A stretch of DNA of 64,000 nucleotides from positions 922,001 through 986,000 of the forward strand of contig JAYKKM010000349.1 of NCBI GenBank assembly GCA_035772405.1. Reading direction: 5' to 3'. Below the pieces are notes generated by a model that was not told where the DNA came from, did not search any database, and saw only the letters and a program-made list of their open reading frames with translations. This stretch comes from Chrysogorgia sp. JL179-B06 (Eukaryota > Cnidaria > Anthozoa > Scleralcyonacea > Chrysogorgiidae). Of this stretch, positions 1 to 46,426 are shown piece after piece. Made by a program: the position numbers and the translations under genes. Every line of letters starts with the position of its first letter. Position 1 is the first letter of the stretch.

Positions 1-273
1 GTAACAACAGCAAACAGCAACAACAGCAGCAGCATTGCCAGCAACAACAACAGCAACACCAACAGAAGCAACAACAACAACAGCAACAACAGCAGAAGAC
101 AACAACAGCAGCAGCAGACAACAACAGCAGCAGACAACAACAGCAACAGTAGCATCAACAACAGCAGCAACAGCAACAACAGTAACAACAGCAACAACAA
201 CAACAGCAACAACAACAACAGCAACAACAACAGCAGCAGCGTTGCCAGCAACAACAGCAGCAACACCAACCGA

Positions 274-307
<34 letters not shown>

Positions 308-712
308 TTGCCGGCAACAACAACAGCAGCAGCATTGCCAGCAACAACAGCAGCATTGCCAGCAACAACAGCAGCAACAACAACTACAGTAGCAGCAACA
401 ACAGCAGCAACAGCAACAACAGTAACAACAGCAACAACAGTAACAACAGCAAACAGCAACAACAGCAGCAGCATTGCCAGCAACAACAACAGCAACACCA
501 ACAGAAGCAACAACAACAACAGCAACAACAGCAGAAGACAACAACAGCAGCAGCAGACAACAACAGCAGCAGACAACAACAGCAACAGTAGCATCAACAA
601 CAGCAGCAACAGCAACAACAGTAACAACAGCAACAACAACAACAGCAACAACAACAACAGCAACAACAACAGCAGCAGCGTTGCCAGCAACAACAGCAGC
701 AACACCAACCGA

Positions 713-746
<34 letters not shown>

Positions 747-824
747 TTGCCGGCAACAACAACAGCAGCAGCATTGCCAGCAACAACAGCAGCATTGCCA
801 GCAACAACAGCAGCAACAACAACT

Positions 825-860
<36 letters not shown>

Positions 861-928
861 GCAGCATTCCCAGCAACAACAACAGTAGCAGCAACAACAA
901 CAACAACAACAACAACATTTCTCGCGAC
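1..928. repeat. CAA/CAG trinucleotide array with 439-bp higher-order repeat
   Basis: The stretch is almost wholly made of CAACAG-type triplets with scattered variants. The block starting at position 1 (GTAACAACAGCAAACAGC) starts again at 440, so the array is a roughly 439-bp unit present twice, the second copy drifting near its end. It reads open in several frames on both strands as poly-N/S/T/A/Q or poly-C/V because the period is three. It ends about 35 bp before the first amidase exon and is best read as intronic satellite. Confidence 0.9.
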
Positions 929-963
929 TACACCAGCTAGCCTCTTCTATTTATTCGAAAAAG

Positions 964-24267
<23,304 letters not shown>

Positions 24268-24394
24268 TTTATGATAATTATTTCACTGATCAAACAACAA
24301 CATTGAAATGTCAAATTTTTATAGTATAATATAAATGAAATGAAATGTCAAATAGTATAATATAAACTACTATATCCTGACGTCATCTTTTTTA

Positions 24395-25130
24395 AATCTG
24401 TAAATGGTTTGGCCAAAATTGATCCCAAAATTTTACCAACTCCTTACTCACCGACAAGAATAACAAGAATCTCTTCCACCCCTGATATCATATACTTTCG
24501 TCCTCGTAAATGTAGGACATTCAGCTATCAACGTTCCCTTTTCAACAGAATGTGTAGAACATGGAACGTTTTACCGTGTCAAATGCGTAATAAGCATGTT
24601 ACCTTTACGAAGTTTAAATCCCATCTTTTGTTGTACTATCATTCTGGGAGCTTCGACAAGAGCCAGAAGTGCCCCATTATTCCAAAAGCTTGGGTGGATA
24701 CCATTTATTGAAGAGGTCCAGATTAGGAAGGCGACAGTCTGCTACAACCGTTTGAATGCAAACTGTCCACCATATATTAACAATCTTCTTCGGACTAATT
24801 CCGAATGCCATCAAAGAACCACTAGATATAGCAATTTTTCAATTCGACAACCAATTACCAAAAGGAGGGAGGACGATCTTTTTCTGTCGTAGCAGCAGAT
24901 ATTTGGAACGCTCTACCTTCTTTAAGAGCTTTTAAGTAGAACTTTTAAATTTGATTCGAAGTAATATTTATTCTTGATTTTCCTTCTTTATTATTATTCT
25001 ATTTTATTTACTTATTTGTTTTTCTTATCATGATTTATATTGCTCTTAGTTTGTAATTTATTTAATTCGAGGGCCACAGGTTTGTCAATCTTTGTAAGGT
25101 GCTACCCTCGTGAAATAAACTTGTTATCTT
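24395..25130 (+). mobile_element. Two joined LINE 3' ends
   Basis: The first piece (24409-24711) reads RKCRTFSYQRSLFNRMCRTW, then NVLPCQ and KFKSHLLLYYHSGSF. The second (24690-24950) reads LGWIPFIEEVQIRKA, NRLNANCPPYINNLL and, after a shift, IWNALPSLRAFK. The 3' tail at 25060-25130 ends TGTAAGGTGCTACCCTCGTG. It lies just after the amidase stop. Confidence 0.75.
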
Positions 25131-25227
25131 ATCGGACAGCAGTTACTCAACTGTATGACCCATAAGATCCGAAGTCGTGGAGATCAATATGCTCCACGTG
25201 CAGAAGTCTAACCACACCCCTTAGTTT

Positions 25228-25485
25228 ATTAGATTTTATCACTCTTAGGTGAACGGAATACCTCAACAGGCTAGAAGCTCAATTATAGGGGTTCCGAGGG
25301 CCTACGATTTAAGGTCGTTATCCAAGAAGACCCGAAAGTCTTACCATTTGCTGATATTATTGCAAAGGCAGCACTTTCTCCTCAATTATTTTAAGACCCT
25401 GAGTGGAGGTCCGACCCAGGATTTGAACCTGTGTCTCCCAGCTCATAAACATGCGTGCTAACCACTAGACAACAACAACTGGTCA
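25228..25485 (-). mobile_element. tRNA-derived SINE-like repeat, copy 2
   Basis: Same body as 14017-14255 (GGGCCTACGATTTAAGGTCG) and the same tRNA-like head on the minus strand with GGTTCAAATCC. Confidence 0.75.
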
Positions 25486-25546
25486 ACAACAACAGCAAGT
25501 CTAACCCATAACAGCTGTAACTTCGGTGCTGTATCTGTCATAGCAC

Positions 25547-25925
25547 TAACCTCGTTCCCAGGGCATTTTTCCTCCACGGTGGAAGGTCGACGAAAATGGC
25601 CCTAGGATCGGCTGGTCACATGACACCCAGAATTTCTGGGTGTTTAGATATGATAATTTTTGTGGTCTTTGTGCCATTGTATTTGTCTACTTTGTTGACC
25701 TGAATAATTGAGAAATGTTCAATGCTCTTCAGAGTTGTTCATGTCAGCATTCGTCGACATAAAAGCAGCTAACATGCTTGATAATCCACCATACATCCAT
25801 GGTTATCTCTTACAAAAGGTATGAAGAAGTATATATCCAATTTAGCGAGAGCTATTCGCATTATAGAATGCACCAGCCGATGCCAGGGCCATTTTCGCGG
25901 TACGAGGTTGTCATAGCACTGTACC
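25547..25925. mobile_element. Inverted-repeat element (short arms)
   Basis: AGCACTAACCTCGTTCCCAG at 25542 is mirrored loosely by GTACGAGGTTGTCATAGCAC at 25900, with GGCCATTTTCG and CGAAAATGGCC deeper. The interior is non-coding. Confidence 0.55.
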
Positions 25926-26112
25926 TCTAGCTGATATGTTTTAGTATACTTTATTTTGTATATAAGTATGTATGTATGTGTGTGTATATAAATAAATATA
26001 TGCACGTTGTTAGATGTTTTCCTTACACAATAAGGGACCGCAGTTATTGGCATAAGCTGTTGCGGCCACCCGACCACTCTTCTAAAATATTGTATATAAT
26101 TTTCTTTAAAGG

Positions 26113-26612
26113 TCAGCTATACCTTTTGAGGTTATTCTATTTTTCGTTAGAATTTAAAAAGTTCAATTCAAAACCGAAGAAATAATTGAAATTGGTTAGT
26201 CGGTTCTATTTTTATGATCTATTAAAATTCGAGTTTTCAGCCATTTTGCTAAACTTAGTTGAACAACGACCGCGTCGGAAGAAAGCCTGGTACTACCGGT
26301 ATGTTATGTCATAATAATGTCATACGGTGAGAAAATACTGTATATTTTGGTTTTATTTTAGTGAAGTTTTGAATACTGTTTACTCTTGGGTGAGTGATAA
26401 GTGACAAACCAAATATCAAGCACTGGAATATTATTTTGTTCAATAAACCTATACCAGTATGACACTATGACGTCATACCGGTAATAGTGCCATTCTTCTC
26501 AAAACGCGGTCGTGCAAAAATACTCCTCAATAAATCCTGCGCTATATCATGAAAATCATTTTTTTCTTCACTTTTACAAAGTTCGGAGGAAAATAGAACC
26601 TCAAAAGGTAAT
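26113..26612. mobile_element. Foldback MITE
   Basis: ACCTTTTGAGGTTATTCTAT on the left pairs with AATAGAACCTCAAAAGGT on the right. ACTACCGGTATG and CATACCGGTA form an inner pair. Confidence 0.75.
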
Positions 26613-26664
26613 AAAAGGTAATAAATAACACGAGTGGCAAATCTAAATATAAACATAAACATAA

Positions 26665-27190
26665 ACAATCTTATTTATTTATTTATTTATTACACTTTCA
26701 CCTAATTAATACAAGGTGCGGGACAGTACAACAGAGCTAGGCTCCAAATTAAGTACGCCCTTTAAATGATAAATTATCATGAACATAAATTACAATAGAT
26801 ACAGTAACTGCAGTACATAGAGTGTATACATAAATATATATTAGGTATAGAAGGAAGTTTAAATATGTACAGAATGATATAAAAGCAATATAGTATGATA
26901 CAATAGTATTAGTAACAGCAAGGGTTAGAAGAGAGCACGTTACGTGAAGCGTGACATTTTAAGCAAGTAGACTTCCAAGTGCAATAGTTATCTACGTCGT
27001 AATTATTATTTAGAGCATTAGTATAGTGATTATAAAGTTGACTTTTAAAATATTTAACTGAATTAGAATTTCGTATTAAGCTTGGTAGATTATTCCATAG
27101 TTTAGGTAAACGGTTAAAGTAACTAGTTTGAAAGAGTTTTGTACGACACTTAGGAACTAACACATCTAATTCAGAACTATTTCTGGTGAT
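26665..27190 (-). mobile_element. LINE 3' end
   Basis: The minus frame reads VPKCRTKLFQTSYFNRLPKL, WNNLPSLIRNSNSVKYFKSQ and then CTWKSTCLKCH. It starts with an ATTTATTT run that is the complement of a TAAA-rich 3' tail. Confidence 0.85.
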
Positions 27191-27702
27191 TCTTACTGGA
27201 ATTTTAGGTTCTACAAATCTGTTAATAGAAATATTGTAGTGACCAGTACGACATTTACAACAAAAACAAGATCATTTAGTTCGTGCCAGTATGATAAGGG
27301 CAATAAGTATAGTTTTTCAGACGCTCATTATATGATACAGTATATTGTCCTGCCAGTTTAACCTTAAAACATATTTGGTGGCCCTCGTTGTAGTCATCAA
27401 AAAATGGCGTTGATTATTTATTTAAACCATATAGGCATGTTACCATAATAGTAACACACGTGTCTTTTACATAAAGTTATAAAGAAATTAAAGGAAGAAT
27501 TCCCATACGCGCCTGTGCTGACCATCTATTGGTGGTATTGTGGGCTCAGAATCATGAAGCGCACGTACTTATCTCACCGTCGGACGCACGCGTGACATGT
27601 TGCTTGTGCGCACGTAAAACGGCCCTACGTAAAATATTTTGCTCAGATTTCGCTTGTGCGCGCGCGGATATTTCAAGTGAAAGTGCAGGTTCAGAACTCG
27701 TC

Positions 27703-38467
<10,765 letters not shown>

Positions 38468-38527
38468 AATATTTACTAAAAACTTAAATTATAAAAACTA
38501 TAAATTTATTAAAAACTATAAATCACC

Positions 38528-38996
38528 TTAAAGGACATTGGCAACAAAAATTAAGTTTGTCTAATATGAAAGAACTCGTAAAATAATAGAGCAACACCTT
38601 TTACAACTTTTCCGTATTTTACTTCGTTTTTGAAATATTTCAGCTGTTTGTTTGATGTGTAAATGAGATGGTGTCTGACGTCAGATGTTGGGTGGAGAAT
38701 TTTCATTCATTAAAATATTAGTTCCATCTTCAAGTTTGTTCCACAAATTTACTTGAAAATGTGCGTATAATAACTCCTCGTGATAATGAACGTTGTAAAC
38801 TTAGCAATCACTGAGATATAAATATAGAGTATAGATATAGAGTGAAAATTCTCCACCCTGCACCTGACGTCAGAGACCATCTCATTTACATATCAAACAA
38901 TTAACTGAAATATTTCAAAAACGAAGTAAAATACGGAAAAGTTGTAAAAGGTGTTACTCTATCATTTTACGAGTTCTTTCATATTAGACAAACTAA
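38528..38996. mobile_element. Foldback MITE family C, copy 2
   Basis: It matches 30445-30926 along both arms, including CTGACGTCAG. The last right-hand bases are missing. It starts 60 bp after the nucleotidase stop. Confidence 0.9.
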
Positions 38997-39119
38997 GAAG
39001 TAGGCGATCCTCAATCGACCTGTAGACGTTAGTCTATTATAACGAACACGATGACTGACTAACTACAACACTTTACAAAGAACAAAGACAAGAGCAGCTG
39101 CATAGCTATAAACATTCAT

Positions 39120-39842
39120 GAATACATTCATGTACGAATATACGGATGTGCGGCACATGCACGAATATACGGACGTGCGGCACATGCACATGTGCGGATG
39201 TTCGACATGCACATGTACGGATGTGCGACACGCACATGTACGAATATACGGATGTGCGACACGAACATGTACGAATATACGGATGTGCGACACGCACATG
39301 TACGGATATATGGATATGCGGATGTTCGACATGCACATGTGCGGATATACCGATGGGCGGGCACGCACATGTGCGGATGTTCGAGGGGGGGTGGGTGGTC
39401 GGTGATGTTCGACACGCACATGTGTGGATGTTTAGCACACACATGTGCACATGTGCGGCTCGCACATGTGCGAATGTTCGACACGCACATGGCGGATATT
39501 CGACACGTACATCTGCGGATATACGGATGTGCGGCACACACATTTTGGGATGTTCGACACGCATATCTGCAAATATACGGCACGCACATGTGTGGATGTT
39601 CGACACGTACATGTGCAGATCTGTGTGGCACGCGGATGTTCGACACGTACATGTGCGGATGTTCGACACGTACATGTGCAGATCTGTGTGGCACGCACAT
39701 GTGCGGATGTTCGACACGTACATGTGCAGATCTGTGTGGCACGCACATGTGCGGATGTTCGACACGTACATGTGCGGATGTGTGGCACGCGCATGTGCGG
39801 ATATACTGATGTGCGGATGTTCTGCACGTACATGTGCGGCAG
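39120..39842. repeat. ~24-bp minisatellite with CACATGTG palindrome
   Basis: Units such as CACGCACATGTGCGGATGTT repeat about 30 times. A composite of one 23-bp and one 25-bp unit (with CAGATCTGTGTGG) recurs three times at about 39600-39760. Frames up to 300 codons on both strands are repeat artefacts. Confidence 0.93.
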
Positions 39843-39849
39843 TTTTATT

Positions 39850-39935
39850 TTTCGTTAGGTTATGGATAGCTACGGCTAGTGCTAGGTTTAAGGTTAGGAT
39901 CAAGGTTAGTATCAAGGTTAGGGTTAGTAGTTCTA
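39850..39935. repeat. Degenerate telomere-like GGTTAG motifs
   Basis: GGTTAGGATCAAGGTTAG and GGTTAGGGTTAG are seen. The run is interstitial, being neither long nor perfect. Confidence 0.6.
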
Positions 39936-40154
39936 AAAAATGTGAAGGTCCTTTTGAGTCATCCCTTTTAGCCTTCACCAAACAAGAGATTAAGGTTAGA
40001 AAACTCATTAGGTGGGTTTAGTGGTATGGGTTCGCTATATCCTGCAAGATTATGAAGTACATACCTTTTGGCGCAGGCCAAAAGGAGCGCAGGCTCTGGG
40101 TACGATATTGGGCGAGGGGTTATTGCGGAACGTATTTTCTGATTAAGATTCAAA

Positions 40155-43100
40155 ATGGCGACTCAGGAAGAAAATCAAGAAAAAGTTGGCGAAGGTTATT
40201 GTTATTTCACATTGTAAACGTTGACATTTTGTTCATCCCCAAACTTAACCTTGCCAGTATGTATCATATGTACAGGAACCAAGGATGGAAAGCAGAAAAT
40301 TGCGGTGGGAGAAAAGAGAAAAGCTGACTCGGAGGGAAAGCTAGATTCCGCGCCAATAAAAGCAACGAAAATTGGAAAGAAGACTACAAAAAATACAGCG
40401 CCCAGTGGCATATCAATCAAAGTTGGTCCTATGGTATGTATTCTTAAATTGAAAATATGGGGCAAACAAAACAATTTGAACAACTGACACAGATATATCG
40501 TCTATAGACTGTATGTACCCCCCCCCCCCCCCCCCATATTACAGAACATGTACCCATCAGCTCACCTGTTCTGCAATACTAATAGGGGTACATGCACATA
40601 ATCTGCACACTGGGTATATAACATGCTATAAAACTCACCTTAAGAAAAACAATTTGTATCGAGCTAATTTATCACTGACAAATATAAAACACAGTTACAC
40701 AAGCAGTCTACCAACACCGGACCCATCAGCTATAAATGCTCAGGGCCCGACATATGAGATGTATTTTCCTGTAAAACTAATGCTTATCTTAACAAAAACG
40801 CAAATTCTTACCCTAAAACCCTAAAAGAAAACCCAACACTAACAGTAAAAACAAAAGAAACAACAAAGAGGTTCAAACCATGGACTGATCACTTGATTTC
40901 CTTAAATATTGGTTTTACTTCTTTGTTGTTTCTTTTGATTTTACTGTTAGGGTTTTCTTTTAGGGTTTTAGGGTAAGAATTTGTGTTTTTGTTAAGATAA
41001 ACGTTAGTAATTTTAGAGGTAAATACATCTCATGTCTGGGATTGTCTGGCCCCGAGCATTAGCTGATGGGTCTGGTGTTGGTAGACTGCTTGTGTAACTG
41101 TATTTTATATTTGTCAGTGGTATTAGCTCGATACGACGTTTCGTGCAAAACATTACTTTATATTATTTGATATCCATACTTTTTGTGCTAGAAGTCAACT
41201 GAAGTACAGAAGAAGAAGGCAGACATAATGTCAATACCAAAGAAAGGATCGGTTGCTGCAGCATTTAATGAGGAGGTACTGCACATAAAAACTGCTTTCA
41301 ATAATTGGCTTGTCGTGTGAGTTTTTAAATTTTCATTGGAGGCCAAAATAATTAACTATCAGAATTGCAAGCAAGCCTCAGTGGCAGTCATCTTCAGAGT
41401 CCAGTAAAGCATGTTTGTCAGCATTTGCCTATAATAGACCTGTGCTTAACGCATAATGCAACACCCACTCACAATAACTCCAGCCCTTGATTTACTGGAA
41501 AAATTCGATCGGAGACTTTGGCATAAAATTAGTACTAATTCTGATAATCCCTTGCATGATTTATTGCCGAATAAAAAGGCAAGAATTTTGAGACCTCGTG
41601 GCCATCCGTTTATTCTACCCAAAATTAGGACTGAGAGATTTAAACGTTGCTTTGTAAATAGATGCCTCTTCAAGTATGTTTAGAAATGATAAGAACATGA
41701 ACATGAAGTGTGATTGATAGACACTGTAATAGAAGGATTTTGTAAATATTTATTAGGTTTATGTAATTCTAATTTATAATTTATATACGATTCACTGTAA
41801 ATTTGAACGTTTGTTTCAAATCTTCAATAAAGACATTTATTATTATTATTATTGATTATGACACAAACAACCAATGACGAACAATATTGGCCCACGCTTA
41901 ACGCAACAGCCACTCACACTAATTATGACACAAACAAACAATGACGTAATGAACCAAACGTATTATATATGTATAATATATAGGCAAACTCTGACAAACA
42001 TGCTTAACTTTACTCTGAAGATGACCGCCACTGAGGCCGTCCAAACATCAGTCACCAACAATAGTCTTTCTCAAGAGTCAAGACTACAACAACCTGGACA
42101 ATCAGCTTCACATGTATTTGTATATTATACAGAGTGACGATGAAGAAGAGATTCCAAAAGAAGCTAAAATGCGTATGAGAAATTTAGGAAAGTAAGTACT
42201 CTACTGTACCTGCATGCCATATGGAAAACTTGCCTAGTGTGGTAAAGCCAACAAAAGCTACAGACTAACCCCAGCAAGCTGACCATCAGCTGATTTTCAA
42301 CTTTTAACTGTTACATTTGACTTATAGATCAGTTATGACTTCTTGTAAACATGTTGCCAACTGCATATTTACAAAATAGACAACGTTTTCTAATTTCCAT
42401 ACCATTATAGAAACACAAGTTGTAGAAATACGTTTGAGAGAATGAGAAATCATAGTGGGAATGAAATTTTGAGTTCACCCAAACTTCCACGAGTGTTTCT
42501 ATAACGTATGGTTACAGAGAAAAAATGTTTTCTATTTCTTTTATAAAAAAACACACGAAAGCAAACAAGTAAAAATAATATGGCAATAGATTTTTAAATT
42601 ACGGAAATTCTCCTTACTGTTTACAATGGCGTATGCCATTATATATTAATAATAATACATTGGTAATATACATTAGTAATATACATTGGGTCATTCCAGA
42701 AAATATCCATACTCCCCGCATGGGGGAAATGGCAAATTGTTCTTCCTACAATAATTTAAGCAAATCTGTAGTTAATTTTACCCCCTCCCCCTTCGGATAG
42801 GACAGGTTTCCTCCGTAGGGGAGCATGGATCTTTTCTGGGATGACCCATATATTGGCATAATCTTTCCATGTTTTCCATACACTCCCAGTCCTCGCAATT
42901 TTCGGCGGCAAAAGGCAATTGCCGCCGATAATGCCGCCGAAGATTAAATTATCGGCGGCAATTTTTTGCCGCCGACGAATTTTTGTGTCACTGATGATGC
43001 TTCACTGCCTTCTCAATTCGATTAATTCTTCCAAGTATGAACATATGATTATGATTTTAATTATTTGTAGTTTACTTCACAGAAAATAATTCGGGAAAGT

Positions 43101-46100
43101 GAGCTATTCTTTTGTGAACACTTTTATTTTTGTGGCTTATTTTAAAATACATCGAAAGTAGTTCTGATATACTTCATGTAACTTCAAGTTCCACCAAACA
43201 TACACACCGCTGGCCACGTGTAACGACGGGTTTGGTTTCGTCCATGTGCTTCGATGACATATAATCAGAAACTGACGATGATATGATATGATATGATATG
43301 ATATGATATGATATGATATGATATGATATGATATGATATATATATATATATATATATATATACAGTCAATTCAAAAAAGGTTGTCTTTGAAACATATAAA
43401 CCTTAAACATTAAGCGTGCAATGTAGGTTGGGAATTCTTATTTAAATTCAGGAGGGTTTTGTTAGAATGGCGGCCGCATACAGTCAAGATTTACGATGGA
43501 GAGCAATTTGGTTGACAGAAATAGTGGGTATTGAGGTCCAGATTTAAGTGGGTTTTTTCCTACAGATATCTAGTAAAACGATAAATCGCTATATTCAAAA
43601 GTTCAGAAATTTAGGAAATGTCAGCACGGATCGCTAGACCATATTATTGTATATCAATACATCCGCACGAAGAATTGGTAATAATGGAATTGCTGCTGCA
43701 GTATCCAGATAGAGCGATTGCAGAAGTGTTGGACAAAGTATATGAAGAAACAGGGTCCGTCGCAATATATGCATGCTTCGCTCATTATTACTATATTTAA
43801 GAAGAAAAAAAACATTACTCGGAAGGTTAGTGCATGTCTAGCGCATGGTTTTGTAAAAATAAAAATGATGTATTAATTAACGGCTTGCTGAAATCGCTTT
43901 TATAGTTAAGCAAAATTGCACAACAAAGATGCGAGAGCAGAATTTCGAGCTTCGACGCGCTTATTATCTCCAGAGATGTTCGTTTTCCTTGACGAAAGTG
44001 GATATCTAAGTTGACTAAAAATGTGCATGTTTTGTGCTGCAATTAATAAAATAGAAACCAGACGGGAATATCAAATTCCCATGAGTCTAAACGCACATAA
44101 TTCTTAAATAAGCATAGTTTCTTTTGTTCTGCAAAAAGCCTTTGGGACCATGGATTGCCATCTTGTTTCTCTTTTAAACCTCTTTCATGGTCAAAGTGAA
44201 TATACTCTTTACGTTACTTTACAGCCTAAAAGAATCATGAGAACACACACACTGTAGAGAACATGTAGATGGCAACATGCAAGAGGTGTGAAATTTCCCA
44301 TGGGATGTACGCTTTAATTTTAACTGAACAGAACATCCTTAGAATAATTCTGCGCATTTAGACTCTCGTGGGAATTTGATGTTCCCGCCTGGTTCCCAAT
44401 TAATGAATTGTCAGCACAAAACAACATGCAAATTATTAATCAACTTACATATGCGTCAAGGAAAACGAACATCTCTCGAGGTAATAAACACGCCGAAGCC
44501 CAAAATTCTGCTCTCGCATCATCGCATCTTTGTTGTGCAATTTTGTTTGAATAGAGATTTCAGCATGCCATTAATAAATACTTATTTTTTATTTTTTCAA
44601 AAACCAGTTATATACGCTAGACAATAACTTTCCGAGTTATGTTTTTTCTTAAATAGTATCACGAAGAGTGGAGCACGAATATTGCGATCCCGTTTCTTCA
44701 TATACTTTTACAATACTTCTGCAATCGTTCTATTTGGATACTGCAGCAGCAATTCCATTTGTACCATGTCGTTCTTCGTGTGGATGTATTGATATACAAT
44801 AATACGGTCTACCGATGATAGAAGTGCTGACATTTCCTAAATTTCTGAACTTTTGAATATAGCGATTTGTCATTTTACTCGATATCTGTAGGTAAAAACC
44901 CACTTCCTGGACCTCAATACCCACTATTTCCGTCAACCAAATTGCTCTCCATCTTAGGCTACGTTTACACTAGAGCAAAAGCCAACCGGATTCATATTGT
45001 TTTGCATCCTCATGGGAATAAAAAACAATACGAATCCGATTACTTTTGCTCTAGTGTAAACGCAGCCTTAAATATTGACTGTATGCGGCCGGCATTCTAA
45101 CAAATCGCTCCTGAATTCAAATAAGAATTCCCACCCTATCTTGCGCGCTCAATGTTTAAGGTTTATATGTTTCAAAGACAACCTTTTTTGAATTGACTGT
45201 ATATATATCAGGCCTTGTAATCTGAGGCGATCGAGATCGATCGATCGCCTCCGCACTCCCCTTGGCCAATGTTCTATCTCGATTAATCGATCGCCTGAAA
45301 TAAGATGATTAGGTTGCAAAATACTGTGGTTTTATGCTTTATTTTTTGAAAATTTTGTCTCCAAATTCGGCGAAACAGCGTGGCTATTCGGCGAAACAGC
45401 GTGGTTAATATTCGGCGAAACAGCGTGGCTACAGCAGCGCTCAGATACCGGAACTTAGGCCTGCGATCAGGCTGTTCTGCGTTCAGGCATTCCTCACTTC
45501 AGGTGCACGTGTTCTTGTTTTCATAGTCGTTCAATGGCTGGGGAAAACCCGAAAAAGGTTGAACTGCGTACATTCAAAAATTGGCAAAATTATCGAGACT
45601 GCCTTGACATCATACATGAACAAAAAGAGATCCAAAAAAATTACGAAGGCTAGAGATGAATCAGATCATGATATTGATGAACCACTAGAAAAGGTTCAAG
45701 TTTTAGATCCATCTGTCCTTGATGATTATGACACAGACAGTGACACTGATAGTAGTACTAGTTCCATCAGTTAATGTGATGTTTATGTTACAGATGATGA
45801 TCAGGAACTTGTTGACTCTATGACTATTGATTCTGACAATTAGAACACAGAGAACTTGAGTACTAATAACTATAGTATTTACTTTAACTTTAAATACTTA
45901 AGCACATTTAATATATTAATTAATAAATAATTACTATTAATATAAAAATAGCCATGTTAAACTGAACTTGATATCATATGATATTGATTAATATCATGTA
46001 TAAGTATTGATTTTAACTTTAAAATTTAAATGCTTATGCACATTTACATGTACTAATTACTAGCCTGCCATGTTATTGTTTGGCATTGTATTTGTTGTGT

Positions 46101-46329
46101 TTCACAATGTATATATATATTATATATTATATTGTTCTGTAGTTCAATAAAATTGTTAATGTTTGGTTTAAATCTTTTCAGGCATTAATTTGGGTTACAC
46201 GTTCGTCGTTGTCGTTTATGACCGTATACTACTGTATATTTTGACTTTTAACCCAGGTGCTCAATCAAGCACCTGGCTCAGTTCAGGTGCTTGATTGATC
46301 AATCTCCTCTGTTTTTTTCATCACAAGGC

Positions 46330-46426
<97 letters not shown>

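Noticed and set aside
39850..39935. True telomere or chromosome end
   Set aside because: Only a few degenerate GGTTAG units occur, with genes continuing on both sides.
39063..40021. Histidine/cysteine-rich frames of 200-300 codons on both strands
   Set aside because: They are products of the CACATGTG minisatellite, with no conserved unique domain.
42410..42503. PCNP last exon in the frame [14 protein letters not shown]
   Set aside because: It does not match the family; 47404-47503 gives the conserved GPNSFNKGK end in the right phase.
45535..45840. Gene starting [19 protein letters not shown]
   Set aside because: The frame stops after about 39 codons, lies inside a hAT-like element, and shows no domain.
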